NCBI GenBank assembly: GCA_003168335.1
Contig: PMSM01000006.1
Location: forward strand, 310,001-374,000
Reading direction: 5' to 3'
Source of the DNA: Blastocatellia bacterium
GTDB lineage: Bacteria; Acidobacteriota; Blastocatellia; Pyrinomonadales; Pyrinomonadaceae
DNA: 64,000 nucleotides
Shown here: one piece after another, positions 43,142 through 52,832 of the stretch
Numbering within the stretch: the first letter of the stretch is position 1
Layout: every line of letters starts with the position of its first letter
Made by a program: the position numbers and the translations under genes
The notes under the pieces: model-generated
Database searches by the model: none
What the model saw: only the letters and a program-made list of their open reading frames with translations
Told to the model about the DNA's origin: nothing

Positions 43142-45436
43142 TCAATAACTGTGAACTTCCGCAATCGCCTTCGCCACATCCGCCACTTGCGGCAGAATTG
43201 CGTCTTCGAGTTGCGGTGCGTAGGCGACAAAACAATCAAGCGCAGCAACACGGCGGACGGGAGCGTCGAGGTGTTCGAACAATTCATCTGAAATGCGCGC
43301 GGCGATCTCGGCGCCATAGCCCCACGACATCGTGTCTTCATGAGCGACGATCACGCGCGAAGTTTTCTTTACCGACTCGGCAATCGCGTTCCAGTCGTAA
43401 GGATTCATCGTCCGCAGGTCGACGATCTCGACGCTGATGCCCTGCTGTTCCGCTTGCCTGGCGGCAACGAGTGAACGCTGAACTAAAGCGCCATACGTGA
43501 TGATCGAGAGATCGGTGCCTTCGCGCACAGTCTTCGCTTTGCCAAACGGGATCATGAAATCGTCGGATGGATAAGGCGATTTGTTGTAGGTCTGGCGATA
43601 GAGGTGCTTGTGCTCGAGGAACAGCACCGGATCATCACAACGAATTGCTGTGCGCAGCAAGCCGTTTGCGTCCAGCGCGTTGGACGGATAGACGACGCGC
43701 AGGCCGGGAATCTGGGTGAAGAGCGACACACCCGATTGCGAGTGATAAATTGCGCCGCCTTTCAGATAGCCGCCGACGGGGACGCGCATCACTACGGGCG
43801 CTGAGAATTCGTTGCCCGAGCGCCAGCGCATTAGCGCCAGCTCGTTGCGAATCTGGTGATACGCCGGCCAGATGTAGTCAAAGAATTGAATCTCAACAAC
43901 CGGCTTCAGACCGCGCGTGGCCATGCCGATGGCCCGGCCGACAATATTCGCTTCCGCCAAAGGCGAATTGAAAACGCGGGCGCTGCCAAACTCGCGTTGC
44001 AGGTTGGCGGTGACTTTGAAAACGCCGCCTTTGCCTTTTACCTGGCCGAGGGATTCTTCACGCGAGCAGTCGGCGATGTCTTCGCCAAACATGACCACGC
44101 GCGGATCGCGCTTCATCTCAGTGTGCAGGCAACGATTGATTAGATCCACCATCGTGCCGGGATTGCCGGTTAATTCGACCTGGGCTTCCGTATCAAACTC
44201 TGGCGAGGTCGGATCGACGAGCGGAGAGTAGATAAAGTCCAGCACCGTTTCGGGCGCAGGTTGTGGACTGGCCAGCGCCATATCGGCAGCTTCGTTGATT
44301 TCGCGATCGACTTCGTCTTTGAGTTGTTGCAGCTCGTCCTGGCTGGCGACGTTCTCTTTGACGAGATGTGTTTCAAACCGCTTAACGGGATCGTGTTCCG
44401 CGTCGGCCACGCGTTCCCCTTCGCACCGGTAAAGCTTTTCATCGTCGGAAAGCGAATGCGAATACGGCCGGATCACTTTCGCGTGCACGAACGAAGGCCC
44501 GCGTCCTTTGCGACAATTGTCGACGGCGCGCCGCATCGTCGCGAGCGACTCGATTGGATCCGTCCCATCACAACGTTGTCGATAAAGATTCGGAAATCCT
44601 TCGATCAATTTGGACACGTTGCCGCCGGCGGTTTGCACCTCGACGGGAACGCTGATCGCATAGCCGTTATCTTCCAGCAGAAACAGCACCGGCAGCTTCA
44701 AGTTGCACGCGGTGTTCAGAGCCTCCCAGAATTCTCCTTCGCTGGTCGTCCCGTCGCCGAGCGAAACGTAAACGACCTCATCGTTATGAAAGGCCTTGAC
44801 CAGCTGCTTCAATTCCTTAACCAGCTTTACGCGATAACCAGCTTCAGCACAGCCCACGGCCTGCAAAAGTTGCGTTCCCGTAGGCGATGACTGCGAGACA
44901 ATGTTGAGTTTTTTGTGGCCCCAGTGCGAAGGCATCTGCCGCCCATGCGAGTTTGGATCAGCCTCAGCGCCGACACTTTCCAAAAGCATTTCGAGCGGTG
45001 TCATCCCGAGCTGCAGGCACAGCGCGCGATCGCGATAGTAAGGATAGAACCAGTCATGACCCGGCTTCAGACACATGCCGGCGGCCACCAGGATCGCTTC
45101 GTGACCAGCGCCGCTAATCTGAAAGAAGATCCGGTTCTGACCCTTCATCTGAATTTCTTTGTCGTCCAGCCGGCGTGAGAGGTACATCGTGCGAAACATC
45201 TTGACCATCTGTTCGCGGCTGAGCGCGGGCTGGGTTTTCGGCTGTTGCCTCTGCTGTTGTCTGCCGCGCGCCGGGACCGCTTTGATTGGTGCAGCCACGG
45301 GCTTGATTGCCGGCACAGGCGCAGGCACCGCCGCAGGCTGAGGTTCGGGTGATGCCACGGCCTCTGCCGTGAAGGCTTTTTCGGGGGGTTCGCCTTCGCC
45401 CTTCTTCACCAGTCTTAGAACTTTCAAGTCACTCAT
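43142..45436 (-). CDS. 2-oxoacid dehydrogenase E1, alpha and beta subunits fused in one chain
   Basis: The start at ATG 45436 ([20 protein letters not shown]) gives 764 residues. Residues 20-75 are Pro/Ala/Gln-rich linker. The alpha half (about 80-410) has the thiamine-diphosphate motif [17 protein letters not shown] with LLEDNGYAI, and GRQMPSHWG. The beta half (about 430-764) has [52 protein letters not shown] and [11 protein letters not shown]. The form resembles branched-chain 2-oxoacid dehydrogenase E1. It likely feeds an E2 complex not encoded here. It lies downstream of an acyl-CoA dehydrogenase and a TPR gene on the same strand. Confidence 0.93.
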   Translation of the reverse strand: MSDLKVLRLVKKGEGEPPEKAFTAEAVASPEPQPAAVPAPVPAIKPVAAPIKAVPARGRQQQRQQPKTQPALSREQMVKMFRTMYLSRRLDDKEIQMKGQNRIFFQISGAGHEAILVAAGMCLKPGHDWFYPYYRDRALCLQLGMTPLEMLLESVGAEADPNSHGRQMPSHWGHKKLNIVSQSSPTGTQLLQAVGCAEAGYRVKLVKELKQLVKAFHNDEVVYVSLGDGTTSEGEFWEALNTACNLKLPVLFLLEDNGYAISVPVEVQTAGGNVSKLIEGFPNLYRQRCDGTDPIESLATMRRAVDNCRKGRGPSFVHAKVIRPYSHSLSDDEKLYRCEGERVADAEHDPVKRFETHLVKENVASQDELQQLKDEVDREINEAADMALASPQPAPETVLDFIYSPLVDPTSPEFDTEAQVELTGNPGTMVDLINRCLHTEMKRDPRVVMFGEDIADCSREESLGQVKGKGGVFKVTANLQREFGSARVFNSPLAEANIVGRAIGMATRGLKPVVEIQFFDYIWPAYHQIRNELALMRWRSGNEFSAPVVMRVPVGGYLKGGAIYHSQSGVSLFTQIPGLRVVYPSNALDANGLLRTAIRCDDPVLFLEHKHLYRQTYNKSPYPSDDFMIPFGKAKTVREGTDLSIITYGALVQRSLVAARQAEQQGISVEIVDLRTMNPYDWNAIAESVKKTSRVIVAHEDTMSWGYGAEIAARISDELFEHLDAPVRRVAALDCFVAYAPQLEDAILPQVADVAKAIAEVHSY

Positions 45437-45444
45437 GATTTTCA

Positions 45445-45509
45445 GGGCCCTCCCTAACCGTCCCACCCCAACGCCGTCGGGGACCCCGGGGTCGGGCTAC
45501 TGCCCCGTT
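45445..45509. repeat. REP-B palindromic element between operon genes
   Basis: GGGCCCTCCCTAACCGTCCC at about 45445-45464 and the facing GGGGTCGGGCTACTGCCCC at 45489-45507. It occupies the whole 71-base gap between the TPR and E1 genes and could lower readthrough or protect mRNA ends. Confidence 0.75.
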
Positions 45510-45831
45510 ATGATGCGGCGTACTCGCTTTCCAAAACGGCCCGATATTCTTCGGCCATGCCTGGATGGCCGTGCGACATTGCAGCTTCGCGGCCGCGCTG
45601 AAAGGCGTCGCGTGCTTTGTCACCCTGCTTCGTGCGCTCGTAAGCACGCGCCAGCATACCGAACGCGTTGCCTTCATCATCGGCAGCAGCGAGATAGCGT
45701 TCGAGCGTGGCGATCAACCTCGCTTCGTCGCCGGCCTTCTCATATTCTTTCGCCAGTCCGAACAACACCATCGTGTTGGCTGGATCGCTGGTGAGCATTT
45801 GCTCGAAAACTTCAATCCGTGATGTAGCCAT
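45508..45831 (-). CDS. Small TPR protein
   Basis: A 107-residue protein of about two and a half tetratricopeptide repeats: RIEVFEQMLTSDPANTMVLFGLAKEYEKAGD and LIATLERYLAAADDEGNAFGMLARAYERTKQGDKARDAFQRGREAA. It is likely a protein-interaction adaptor. It lies 40 bases downstream of the acyl-CoA dehydrogenase gene, in the same operon. Confidence 0.85.
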   Translation of the reverse strand: MATSRIEVFEQMLTSDPANTMVLFGLAKEYEKAGDEARLIATLERYLAAADDEGNAFGMLARAYERTKQGDKARDAFQRGREAAMSHGHPGMAEEYRAVLESEYAAS

Positions 45832-45871
45832 TTTCTTCCCCGGGAAATCCGCAAGTTAACAACTTGCGCAA

Positions 45872-47056
45872 CTACTTGCCACTGATTATCAACTTGGCAA
45901 TCGTCTGCAACTGCATGTTCGAAGTGCCCTCGTAGATCGCGCCGATCTTCGAGTCGCGCCAAAATTTCTCAACCGGATAATCCTTGACATAGCCATAGCC
46001 GCCGTAAAGCTCGATCGCTTTCGAAGTGATGCGTTCCGCGGCGCGCGATGAATAGAGCTTGGCCATCGCGGCTTCCTTGACGAAGTTCAGGCCGGCGTCT
46101 TTCATCCGGGCGGCGTTGTAGACCAATAGCCGCGCGGCTTCCAGGTCCGTGGCCATCTCGGCGAGTTGAAACTGGACCCCCTGAAACTCGCTGATGTGCT
46201 TGCCGAACTGTTCGCGCTCGCCGGTGTAGCGGATGGCACATTCCAGCGCGCCGGTACCGATTCCAATCATCTGCGCGCCGATGCCGATGCGTCCTTCGTT
46301 CAGAGTTTCGATCGAAGTTTTGTAGCCCTTGCCAACTTCGCCCAGCACGTTCTCTTTGGGCACCGGGCAATCTTCGAGAATTATTTCAGTCGTCGATGAC
46401 GCGCGAATGCCCAGCTTGTTTTCCTTTTTCCCGACCGAGAATCCGGCCGTACTCTTCTCAACGATAAACGCCGTGATCCCGCGATAGCCGGCTTCGGGGT
46501 TTGCGTTGGCGAAGACTATGAAAATCTCCGCCTCCTTGCCGTTGGTGATCCAAAGCTTGCGCCCGTTTATGACGAAGTGATCGCCACCATCAACGGCGCG
46601 CGTTTGCATCGCGAACGCGTCTGAACCGGAACCGGCTTCGCTAAGGGCGTAAGCGCCGACCTTCTCGCTCGCTAACTGGTTCAGATATTTTGTCTTCTGT
46701 TCCTGATTGCCCCAACGTATCAACGCGTTGTTAACCAGAGTGTTCTGTACATCGACCAGGACACCGACGGACGCATCGACCCGCGAAAGCTCTTCGACGG
46801 CGAGTATCGCCTGAAAGAACGAGCCGCCGGCACCGCCGAATTCTTCCGGGGTTTCAATTCCCATCAGGCCCAAATCAAAACATAGTTTTGTCAGGGCGGG
46901 ATCGAGGCGTCCCTGCTCGTCCATTTCTTCGACGCGTTTGCGCAGCTCGCCTTCGGCAAACTCGCGCACACTGGCGCGGAACATTTGTTCGTCTTCAGAA
47001 AGCGTCGTCAGCGGACGCGCTATTGATTGTTCGATTGCGGTTTGACTTTGACTCAT
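45872..47056 (-). CDS. Acyl-CoA dehydrogenase
   Basis: I take ATG 47056 (MSQSQTAIEQSIARPLTTLS), giving 394 residues; an ATG at 47101 is in frame and the frame extends to 47179. Signature segments are YALSEAGSGSDAFAMQTRA, WITNGKEAEIFIVFA and YGGYGYVKDYPVEKFWRDSK with IGAIYEGTSNMQLQTIAK. In the KDYPVEK segment an Asp occupies the place where the catalytic Glu of medium-chain enzymes lies; I recall this in many bacterial members. It uses FAD to introduce the alpha-beta double bond of acyl-CoAs. The chain-length preference is unknown. Confidence 0.93.
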   Translation of the reverse strand: MSQSQTAIEQSIARPLTTLSEDEQMFRASVREFAEGELRKRVEEMDEQGRLDPALTKLCFDLGLMGIETPEEFGGAGGSFFQAILAVEELSRVDASVGVLVDVQNTLVNNALIRWGNQEQKTKYLNQLASEKVGAYALSEAGSGSDAFAMQTRAVDGGDHFVINGRKLWITNGKEAEIFIVFANANPEAGYRGITAFIVEKSTAGFSVGKKENKLGIRASSTTEIILEDCPVPKENVLGEVGKGYKTSIETLNEGRIGIGAQMIGIGTGALECAIRYTGEREQFGKHISEFQGVQFQLAEMATDLEAARLLVYNAARMKDAGLNFVKEAAMAKLYSSRAAERITSKAIELYGGYGYVKDYPVEKFWRDSKIGAIYEGTSNMQLQTIAKLIISGK

Positions 47057-47142
47057 GTGTGACTGGGCCTGCGGGAAATTCGATCGATCTTGAATCGACA
47101 TCATAATCAACGGGCAGACCAAAAGGCAAAACCGGAGAGGGC

Positions 47143-47260
47143 TGTCCGACAAACTTCCGTTTGTCGATTTAAGTAGCACGGGCTGCCAGCCTGTGCATCC
47201 CGGACACTACAGGCTGGCAGCCTGTAGTACCGAACGCGACAAACTGAAGTTTGTCGGACA
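47143..47260. repeat. REP-I nested palindromic element
   Basis: The outer arms TGTCCGACAAACTTCCGTTT and AAACTGAAGTTTGTCGGACA face each other (47143 and 47260 ends). The inner arms GGCTGCCAGCCTGTG and CTACAGGCTGGCAGCC form a second pair. It lies in the divergent gap between the acyl-CoA dehydrogenase and the flippase-like gene, so it may sit within their promoters. Confidence 0.85.
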
Positions 47261-47318
47261 TATTTGGACATCGCCCGCGCGATGCTCTATTTTTGTTTCC
47301 TCACTTAGTTTCACCCAG

Positions 47319-48380
47319 ATGAGTCAAACGAAAGCGCAAGGATCACGGAAGGGACTTACTCCGCTCAGCATAATATTCGTTGTCGTTGGCCTCGCCCTGT
47401 TCATTTATTTCGTCAAAAAAGCCGGGATTGGCCAGATCGCGGACGGCATCCGGCGACTGGGGGCCGGGTTTCTGCTGATTATCGCGATCTCGGCCGTGCG
47501 ACAGATAGTGCGCTCGATTGCCTGGTCGCTCTGCGTCGAAGGGCCTTACCGGCTCCGGTTCTGGGATGCTTTTCGCGCGCGGGTAATGGGCGACGCAATT
47601 GGCAACATCCTTCCCTTCGCCAGCTTCGTGATCTCTGAACCGGCCAAGCCAGCTTTAATTCGCGATCGCCTGCCGTTGATGGCCGGCTTATCAGCCATCA
47701 CGATCGAGAACATTTTTTACGGCTTGTCCGTGGCCGTCTTTATCTCTTCCGGGATGATTGCCTTTCTGTTGAGCTTCAGCCTGCCGCAGGGGTTGCGGGC
47801 GGGGAGCGTCATCGTGCTGCTCGTGATTGTGATCATAATCACGCTGGGCACTTTGCTGGTGCGCAAGCAAGTCAAATTTATCAGCGGCACGGCCGGCTGG
47901 CTGCACCGCCGCGGTCTCAACGCGAAATGGGTCGAGAAGGGACGAACTCTCGAAGATCGAATCTACGGGTTCTACCATCGCAATCGCGCGCGGTTCGTGC
48001 CGATTCTGCTGTTGGAAACGTGCTTTCATCTCGCGGGAGTATGCGAAGTTTACGTGACCCTGAGCTTCATTAGCCCGCTGCAAGCGCCCACCATTCTCAC
48101 CGCCTTTATTCTGGAGTCGGTGAATCGTGTGATCACGATGGCATTCAAGTTTATTCCGTTGCGGATGGGTGTCGACGAGGCGGGCACCGGGAAGGTTTCC
48201 AAAGTGCTGTTATTCACGGAAGCCACCGGCGTAACCCTCGCGATCGTTCGCAAAGCCCGCGATGTATTTTGGGCAGCGGTGGGCATGGCACTGCTGCTGC
48301 AGCGCGGCTTGTCATTGCGCACCGTGGCGCGCGATGCAGAAAGTGCGCTCGCCGAAGAGGCAAAAGCATCGGTGCTGTAG
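47319..48380 (+). CDS. Lysylphosphatidylglycerol synthase TM-region / flippase-like (UPF0104-type) membrane protein
   Basis: ATG 47319 (MSQTKAQGSRKGLTPLSIIF) gives 353 residues; the open frame to 47193 is REP-derived. There are about eight membrane helices, with IAISAVRQIVRSIAWSLC, GDAIGNILPFASFVISEPAKPALI and FKFIPLRMGVDEAGTG, the conserved loop features of the MprF-type flippase domain family. No aminoacyl-transferase domain is present. It may move a lipid-linked molecule; that is inference. Confidence 0.8.
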   Translation: MSQTKAQGSRKGLTPLSIIFVVVGLALFIYFVKKAGIGQIADGIRRLGAGFLLIIAISAVRQIVRSIAWSLCVEGPYRLRFWDAFRARVMGDAIGNILPFASFVISEPAKPALIRDRLPLMAGLSAITIENIFYGLSVAVFISSGMIAFLLSFSLPQGLRAGSVIVLLVIVIIITLGTLLVRKQVKFISGTAGWLHRRGLNAKWVEKGRTLEDRIYGFYHRNRARFVPILLLETCFHLAGVCEVYVTLSFISPLQAPTILTAFILESVNRVITMAFKFIPLRMGVDEAGTGKVSKVLLFTEATGVTLAIVRKARDVFWAAVGMALLLQRGLSLRTVARDAESALAEEAKASVL

Positions 48381-48476
48381 AACTGAGGTCAGTACCGGGA
48401 GCGGTAGCGACCGGGTCTCGATCTTGTGATCTCGGGTTGTGTGGGGCGTCACGACCCTGACACGTCTCAGTTACTT
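48381..48476. repeat. Possible REP-like element after the flippase gene
   Basis: AACTGAG (48381-48387) and CTCAGTT (48466-48472) bracket CAGTACCGGGAGCGGTAGCG-type sequence with small GC-rich stems, followed by ACTTTT. It could also be a terminator. Single copy in this window. Confidence 0.4.
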
Positions 48477-48517
48477 TTGGAGGGTCTTAACGGTTGTCAT
48501 CGGTTGATTTCAATTCA

Positions 48518-50227
48518 ATGAAGAGTGAAGCAGCCATTTCTGGCCAGAGCTCGGCGATTCCACTGTCGAGCGCCGCGATTCCCGTATCAAGAAGCCGCGC
48601 GACCCGGTGGTCATGGGGAATGACCACCGTGGCTGTGATCGGGTTAATGACGGTAATGGGTCTTGGTCTGCGTGCGGCCGGCCTTGGTCGCCTAGGATTC
48701 GCGGAAGACGAGATCAATAAGCTCGAGGCCGTGCGCGCTTACGACCGCGGCGATTTTACGGCCAACGCCGAACATCCGATGCTGGTGAAAGCGCTAATTG
48801 ACGTCTCGATGCGCGGGGCACGAGCCTGGAACTCAATCACCGGCCTGGCCATTAGCGACGAAGCGGCTTTGAGATTTCCCAGTGTGCTGTTTGGCGCGCT
48901 GACGGCTATTCCTCTTTTTCTGCTGACCGCAGCGTTGTTCGATAGCGCCACGGGGTTTTGGGCCGCCGCGTTCTGGTCATTCGGAGTCAACGCGATTACC
49001 TACAACCGCATCGGCAAAGAAGATACCCTGATGGTCTTCTTCATGTTGTTTGCTTTCTATCTGTTTCTCCAGGGCAAGCAGAGGTATGCGCAAAATCAGA
49101 AGCTGGGTAATCGTCTCCGAAATCTGAGCGGCGTCAGTTTTGGCTTGATGATGGCTTCAAAGTATTTCCCGCACTACCTGGGCCTGAACATGGTTTATCA
49201 TCATTTCTTCGATGTACAGGGGCCCTCTGCTAAACCTCGGTGGCAGACGCCGCTCAGCTTCTTTCTGATCATCGGCGCCGCGTTGGTGCTGGCTAATCCG
49301 GTGATGCTGCTGCCAGGCGTTTGGAACTATCTGAACGCATATTCGGGAGAAAAACTACTGACCCATACCGGGTACTTGATGGGAAATCAGCTCTACAAAA
49401 ACAGGATGTCGAATTCGCCTTTTGGGGGCCTGCCGGTTTATTTCTATCTGCTGTTCCTGACCATCAAAGTTCCAATTGCAGTGACGAGTACATTTCTCGT
49501 GGGCCTGTTTGTCAGTCTTCGCCGCTGGCGACATCCGGGTAACGCTTTTGTGCTGTTCATGCTCTTGTTCTGGATCGTCCCCTATTCGCTGGTCGGGGCG
49601 AAATGGTTGCGCTACACACTTTCGTTGATGCCGTTCGTGTATATGGGCGCAGCCATCGGGACGATGACTTTGATTCGCCGAACTGCCGCATGGCTCGAAG
49701 AGTTGCAGCCGGGACCCACTGCATTCCGGACGGCCACCGCGATCATGGTACTGATCCTGGTGGTTTGGCCGGCCTGGACTGCGTATGCTGTCGCCCCGCA
49801 TTACGCGCTTTACACCAACGCCATCGGCTCGGGATACGCCACGTATTTCTTTCCTCACGACGAGTTCTATGACGACGGATTGAACGATGCGATTCGATTT
49901 GTCTGCGAGCGCGCGCCGCGCAACGCGACGATTGTCACCGAGACACCGGGCGCCGTCAGATACTACACTGAGAAGCTTGGCCGCACGGATTTGCAGTCGC
50001 GTATCATGTCGGATCCGAAGTTCAACATGCCGGAACAGGGACCCGCATACGTCATTCTGCAAAGAGGCCGCACGTATTTTGAAAATCAGAACGAGATGAA
50101 GGAGGTGCGCGATCGCTTTACGCTGGTCTATGCCGGCTGTATCGCTGGCCACACGGCCGCGGAAGTTTATGCCGTGTCAGCCAATCCGAGCGAGGCGGTA
50201 AAGCCGTGCGGCGATGCGCGACCATAG
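48518..50227 (+). CDS. GT39/PMT-like membrane glycosyltransferase
   Basis: ATG 48518 is preferred over TTG 48494. The product of about 569 residues has ten or more membrane segments. The first periplasmic loop carries GFAEDEINKLEAVRAYDRGDF, the acidic DE motif of PMT/ArnT-type enzymes, followed by HPMLVKALIDVSMRG. Later segments include TYNRIGKEDTLMVFFMLF and LLFWIVPYSLVGAKWLRYTL. The final 120 residues form a soluble domain. It is predicted to use a polyprenyl-phosphate sugar on the periplasmic side. It overlaps the next gene by up to 14 bases. Confidence 0.8.
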   Translation: MKSEAAISGQSSAIPLSSAAIPVSRSRATRWSWGMTTVAVIGLMTVMGLGLRAAGLGRLGFAEDEINKLEAVRAYDRGDFTANAEHPMLVKALIDVSMRGARAWNSITGLAISDEAALRFPSVLFGALTAIPLFLLTAALFDSATGFWAAAFWSFGVNAITYNRIGKEDTLMVFFMLFAFYLFLQGKQRYAQNQKLGNRLRNLSGVSFGLMMASKYFPHYLGLNMVYHHFFDVQGPSAKPRWQTPLSFFLIIGAALVLANPVMLLPGVWNYLNAYSGEKLLTHTGYLMGNQLYKNRMSNSPFGGLPVYFYLLFLTIKVPIAVTSTFLVGLFVSLRRWRHPGNAFVLFMLLFWIVPYSLVGAKWLRYTLSLMPFVYMGAAIGTMTLIRRTAAWLEELQPGPTAFRTATAIMVLILVVWPAWTAYAVAPHYALYTNAIGSGYATYFFPHDEFYDDGLNDAIRFVCERAPRNATIVTETPGAVRYYTEKLGRTDLQSRIMSDPKFNMPEQGPAYVILQRGRTYFENQNEMKEVRDRFTLVYAGCIAGHTAAEVYAVSANPSEAVKPCGDARP

Positions 50228-51884
50228 TATGTTCAAAAAACGATTCGTAGCCATCGGTTTCTTAACGCTATCGATTTTGGCGCTGTCGATTTCGGTCCGC
50301 ACCTCGGCAGTGACCGGCGCCGCGCAACGCGCGCACGTAGTCATTCTGGGCACGACCGACATGCACGGCCGCATTTTCCCAATCGATTACTACACGAACA
50401 AGTATGACAACGTGGGCATCGCGAAGGTCGCTACGCTGGTCAGGGAAGCGCGCAAAAATGATCCCGATCTGCTGCTGGTTGACTCTGGAGATACGATTCA
50501 GGGAACACCGCTCGAATACTTTCATAACAAGCGAAACAACACGCCGCCCGATCCGATGATGCTGTCGATGAATGCTCTGCACTACGATTCGATGGCCGTA
50601 GGGAATCATGAATACAACTTCGGATTGAAAGTTCTGGAGAAGGCCCGCAACGAAGCGAAGTTTCCCTGGCTGTCGGCAAACACCTACAACAAAGGCACCT
50701 CGACGACTCACTACCAGCCTTACATCGTCAAGGAAACCAATGGCGTGCGGGTCGGCGTGCTGGGATTGACAACGCCGGGCATTCCCAACTGGGAAAACGT
50801 GCCGAACTATGAAGGTCTCGAATTCAAAGAGACCGTCAGCGAAGCAAAGAAGTGGGTGCCCATTCTGCGCGACAAAGAAAAAGTCGATGTCATCGTGATC
50901 ACGATGCACATGGGCCTCGAAGAAGACCTGCGGACCGGGCAAACTAGTCCATCACAAGTGCCCAATGAGAACGCGGCGATTGCCATCGCGCGACAGGTGC
51001 CGGGCGTTGATGTGATCCTGATGGGTCACACGCATCGCGAAGTGTCGTCCCTGGTAGTCAACGGCGTGCTCTTGACGCAAGCAAACCGCTGGGCCAGTCA
51101 CGTTGCCCGCGTCGATGTCTATCTGGAAAAGAACAGCGATGGCAAATGGCACGTCGTAGCAAAACAATCGCGCACGATTCCGGTGACGGAGAAGACCACC
51201 GTCGATCCTGAAATCGCCCAGCTCGGTCAACCTTACGACAAAGAAACGCAGGATTGGTTGAGCCGGACGATCGGGGAGTCTACGGAAGAATTGACCTCGC
51301 AGGATTGTCGCTTTCGCGACACGGCAATCATCGATTTGATTCAGCGGGTGCAAATGGAAGCCGGCAAGGCCGACGTTTCGATGGCCGCGTGCTTCAATCC
51401 GCAGGCGCGCATCCCGAGAGGCCCGGTCACGGTCCGCGACATCGCCGGGCTCTACGAATACGAAAATACTCTGGTGACACTCGAGCTGACGGGGCAGCAA
51501 TTGAAGGATGCGCTCGAACATTCCGCCGCGTACTTTCGTGAATACCAGCCGGGCAAGAGCTTGAACGAGCTCGTCGATCAACGTATTCCCGGATACAACT
51601 TTGATATGGCTCAGGGAGTTACCTACGAACTCGATATCACGAAGCCCTTTGGCCAGCGCATTCAGAATTTAAAGTTCAAGGGCCAGCCCCTCAATCCCAC
51701 GCAAAAACTCCGCGTCGTCACTAATAACTATCGCGTCAACGGCGGTGGCGGCTTCACCATGTACAAGGACGCGCCCGTGGCTTATCGATCCAGCGAAGAA
51801 GTGCGCGAGTTAATCATCGATTGGGTCGAGCGGCATAAAACGATCCCGACCCAGGCGGATAGCAACTGGCGGATCGCGCAATAG
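50214..51884 (+). CDS. 5'-nucleotidase / 2',3'-cyclic phosphodiesterase family, exported
   Basis: A 556-residue UshA-type protein. ATG 50229 (MFKKRFVAIGFL) may be the real start, giving signal AIGFLTLSILALSISVRTSA. The metallophosphatase motifs are GTTDMHGR (46-53), DSGDTIQGTP, VGNHEYNFG and LMGHTHREV. The C-terminal nucleotidase domain has DIAGLYEYENTLVTLELTGQQL and VVTNNYRVNGGGGFTM. It hydrolyses nucleotides in the periplasm. The overlap with the upstream gene suggests a two-gene operon, an odd pairing. Confidence 0.93.
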   Translation: MRDHSMFKKRFVAIGFLTLSILALSISVRTSAVTGAAQRAHVVILGTTDMHGRIFPIDYYTNKYDNVGIAKVATLVREARKNDPDLLLVDSGDTIQGTPLEYFHNKRNNTPPDPMMLSMNALHYDSMAVGNHEYNFGLKVLEKARNEAKFPWLSANTYNKGTSTTHYQPYIVKETNGVRVGVLGLTTPGIPNWENVPNYEGLEFKETVSEAKKWVPILRDKEKVDVIVITMHMGLEEDLRTGQTSPSQVPNENAAIAIARQVPGVDVILMGHTHREVSSLVVNGVLLTQANRWASHVARVDVYLEKNSDGKWHVVAKQSRTIPVTEKTTVDPEIAQLGQPYDKETQDWLSRTIGESTEELTSQDCRFRDTAIIDLIQRVQMEAGKADVSMAACFNPQARIPRGPVTVRDIAGLYEYENTLVTLELTGQQLKDALEHSAAYFREYQPGKSLNELVDQRIPGYNFDMAQGVTYELDITKPFGQRIQNLKFKGQPLNPTQKLRVVTNNYRVNGGGGFTMYKDAPVAYRSSEEVRELIIDWVERHKTIPTQADSNWRIAQ

Positions 51885-51910
51885 AGCGAGGCTCAGTCGC
51901 TCGGCAATAA

Positions 51911-51972
51911 CGGAGCCGGCGTCAGACTTGAGTCCCGACGGGTGATCGTCGAGGGTTCTTACGCCAGCTCCG
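51911..51972. repeat. Inverted repeat downstream of the nucleotidase
   Basis: CGGAGCCGGCGT (51911-51922) faces ACGCCAGCTCCG (51961-51972), one mismatch. It may terminate the operon. The remaining gap to 52159 probably holds the sigma-factor promoter. Confidence 0.6.
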
Positions 51973-52159
51973 CCATTTCAATGGGAGGGCCGCCTAACTT
52001 GCGTGGGGTGAGTTTCTTCTAAATCCCTGTTCAGTTGCTAAAGCGCAGTTCAGGCATAAATCCCCTCACCAAAAGTGCTAGAATCAGCGCCAATCATCCA
52101 GGCCGCCCTTTTATTCTTGAAATCGGATTAGTCCGGAGCGCCAAAAAAGCGGACGATGC

Positions 52160-52726
52160 ATGCCTAGCGACGCGCCAGATAGCATTACCGGGTTGTTATT
52201 GAAGTGGAGCGACGGCGACCCTGCCGCCATCGAGCGGCTTATGCCGCTGGTCTATGACGAGCTGCGCCGGTTAGCCGTAAGATTTCTGAGGCGCGAGCGC
52301 GCAAACCACACCTTGCAGCCAACGGCGCTGATTAACGAGGCCTATCTGCGGTTGGTGGATCAGCAGCAGGTTCAGTGGCAGGGGCGCGCCCAGTTTTACG
52401 GCCTGGCGGCCAGGGTGATGCGGAATATCCTGGTCGACCACGCCCGTAGTCAACAGGCTGCAAAGCGTGGGGGACAGCAGTTCAGAGTATCGCTGGACGT
52501 CGATCACCGGGTTGGCGACGCCAAGCCACCGATCGAATTCATCGCCGTCCATGAGGCTTTGGAACGCCTGGCCGCAATCGATGCGCAGAAAGCTCAAATC
52601 GTTGAATTGCGGTTCTTTGGTGGACTCTCAATTGAGGAGACGGCAGAAGTTCTGCATGTTGGCCACGCTACTGTCGAGCGCGATTGGAAGCTGGCTAGAG
52701 CCTGGCTCGGGCGAGAACTAAAATAG
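52160..52726 (+). CDS. ECF sigma factor, TIGR02999 type
   Basis: A 188-residue sigma factor: SITGLLLKWSDGDPAAIERLMPLVYDELRRLAVRFLRRERANHTLQPTALINEAYLRLV is the typical opening, FYGLAARVMRNILVDHARSQQAAKRGG the region 2 end, and QIVELRFFGGLSIEETAEVLHVGHATVERDWKLARAWL region 4. This subfamily is often encoded beside Ser/Thr kinases in Acidobacteriota and Planctomycetota, as here. There is no membrane anti-sigma factor nearby. Confidence 0.92.
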   Translation: MPSDAPDSITGLLLKWSDGDPAAIERLMPLVYDELRRLAVRFLRRERANHTLQPTALINEAYLRLVDQQQVQWQGRAQFYGLAARVMRNILVDHARSQQAAKRGGQQFRVSLDVDHRVGDAKPPIEFIAVHEALERLAAIDAQKAQIVELRFFGGLSIEETAEVLHVGHATVERDWKLARAWLGRELK

Positions 52727-52832
52727 TTTTCACCGCACTCTGCTGAGGGATTCTGAACTTCGCTCACGCTTTAATTCTTGATGGATTAAAAAGCCCGGAG
52801 ACCTCCCCACGGAGAGAATTGAAACTTAAATC

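Noticed and set aside
45872-47056. Loss of the catalytic base in the acyl-CoA dehydrogenase (Asp in KDYPVEK).
   Set aside because: I recall this substitution as common in bacterial members, and all other motifs are intact, so inactivity is not supported.
49355-50152. 265-residue minus-strand frame opposite the GT39-like gene.
   Set aside because: Shadow of a membrane protein gene; rich in Arg/His/Gln, with no motif.
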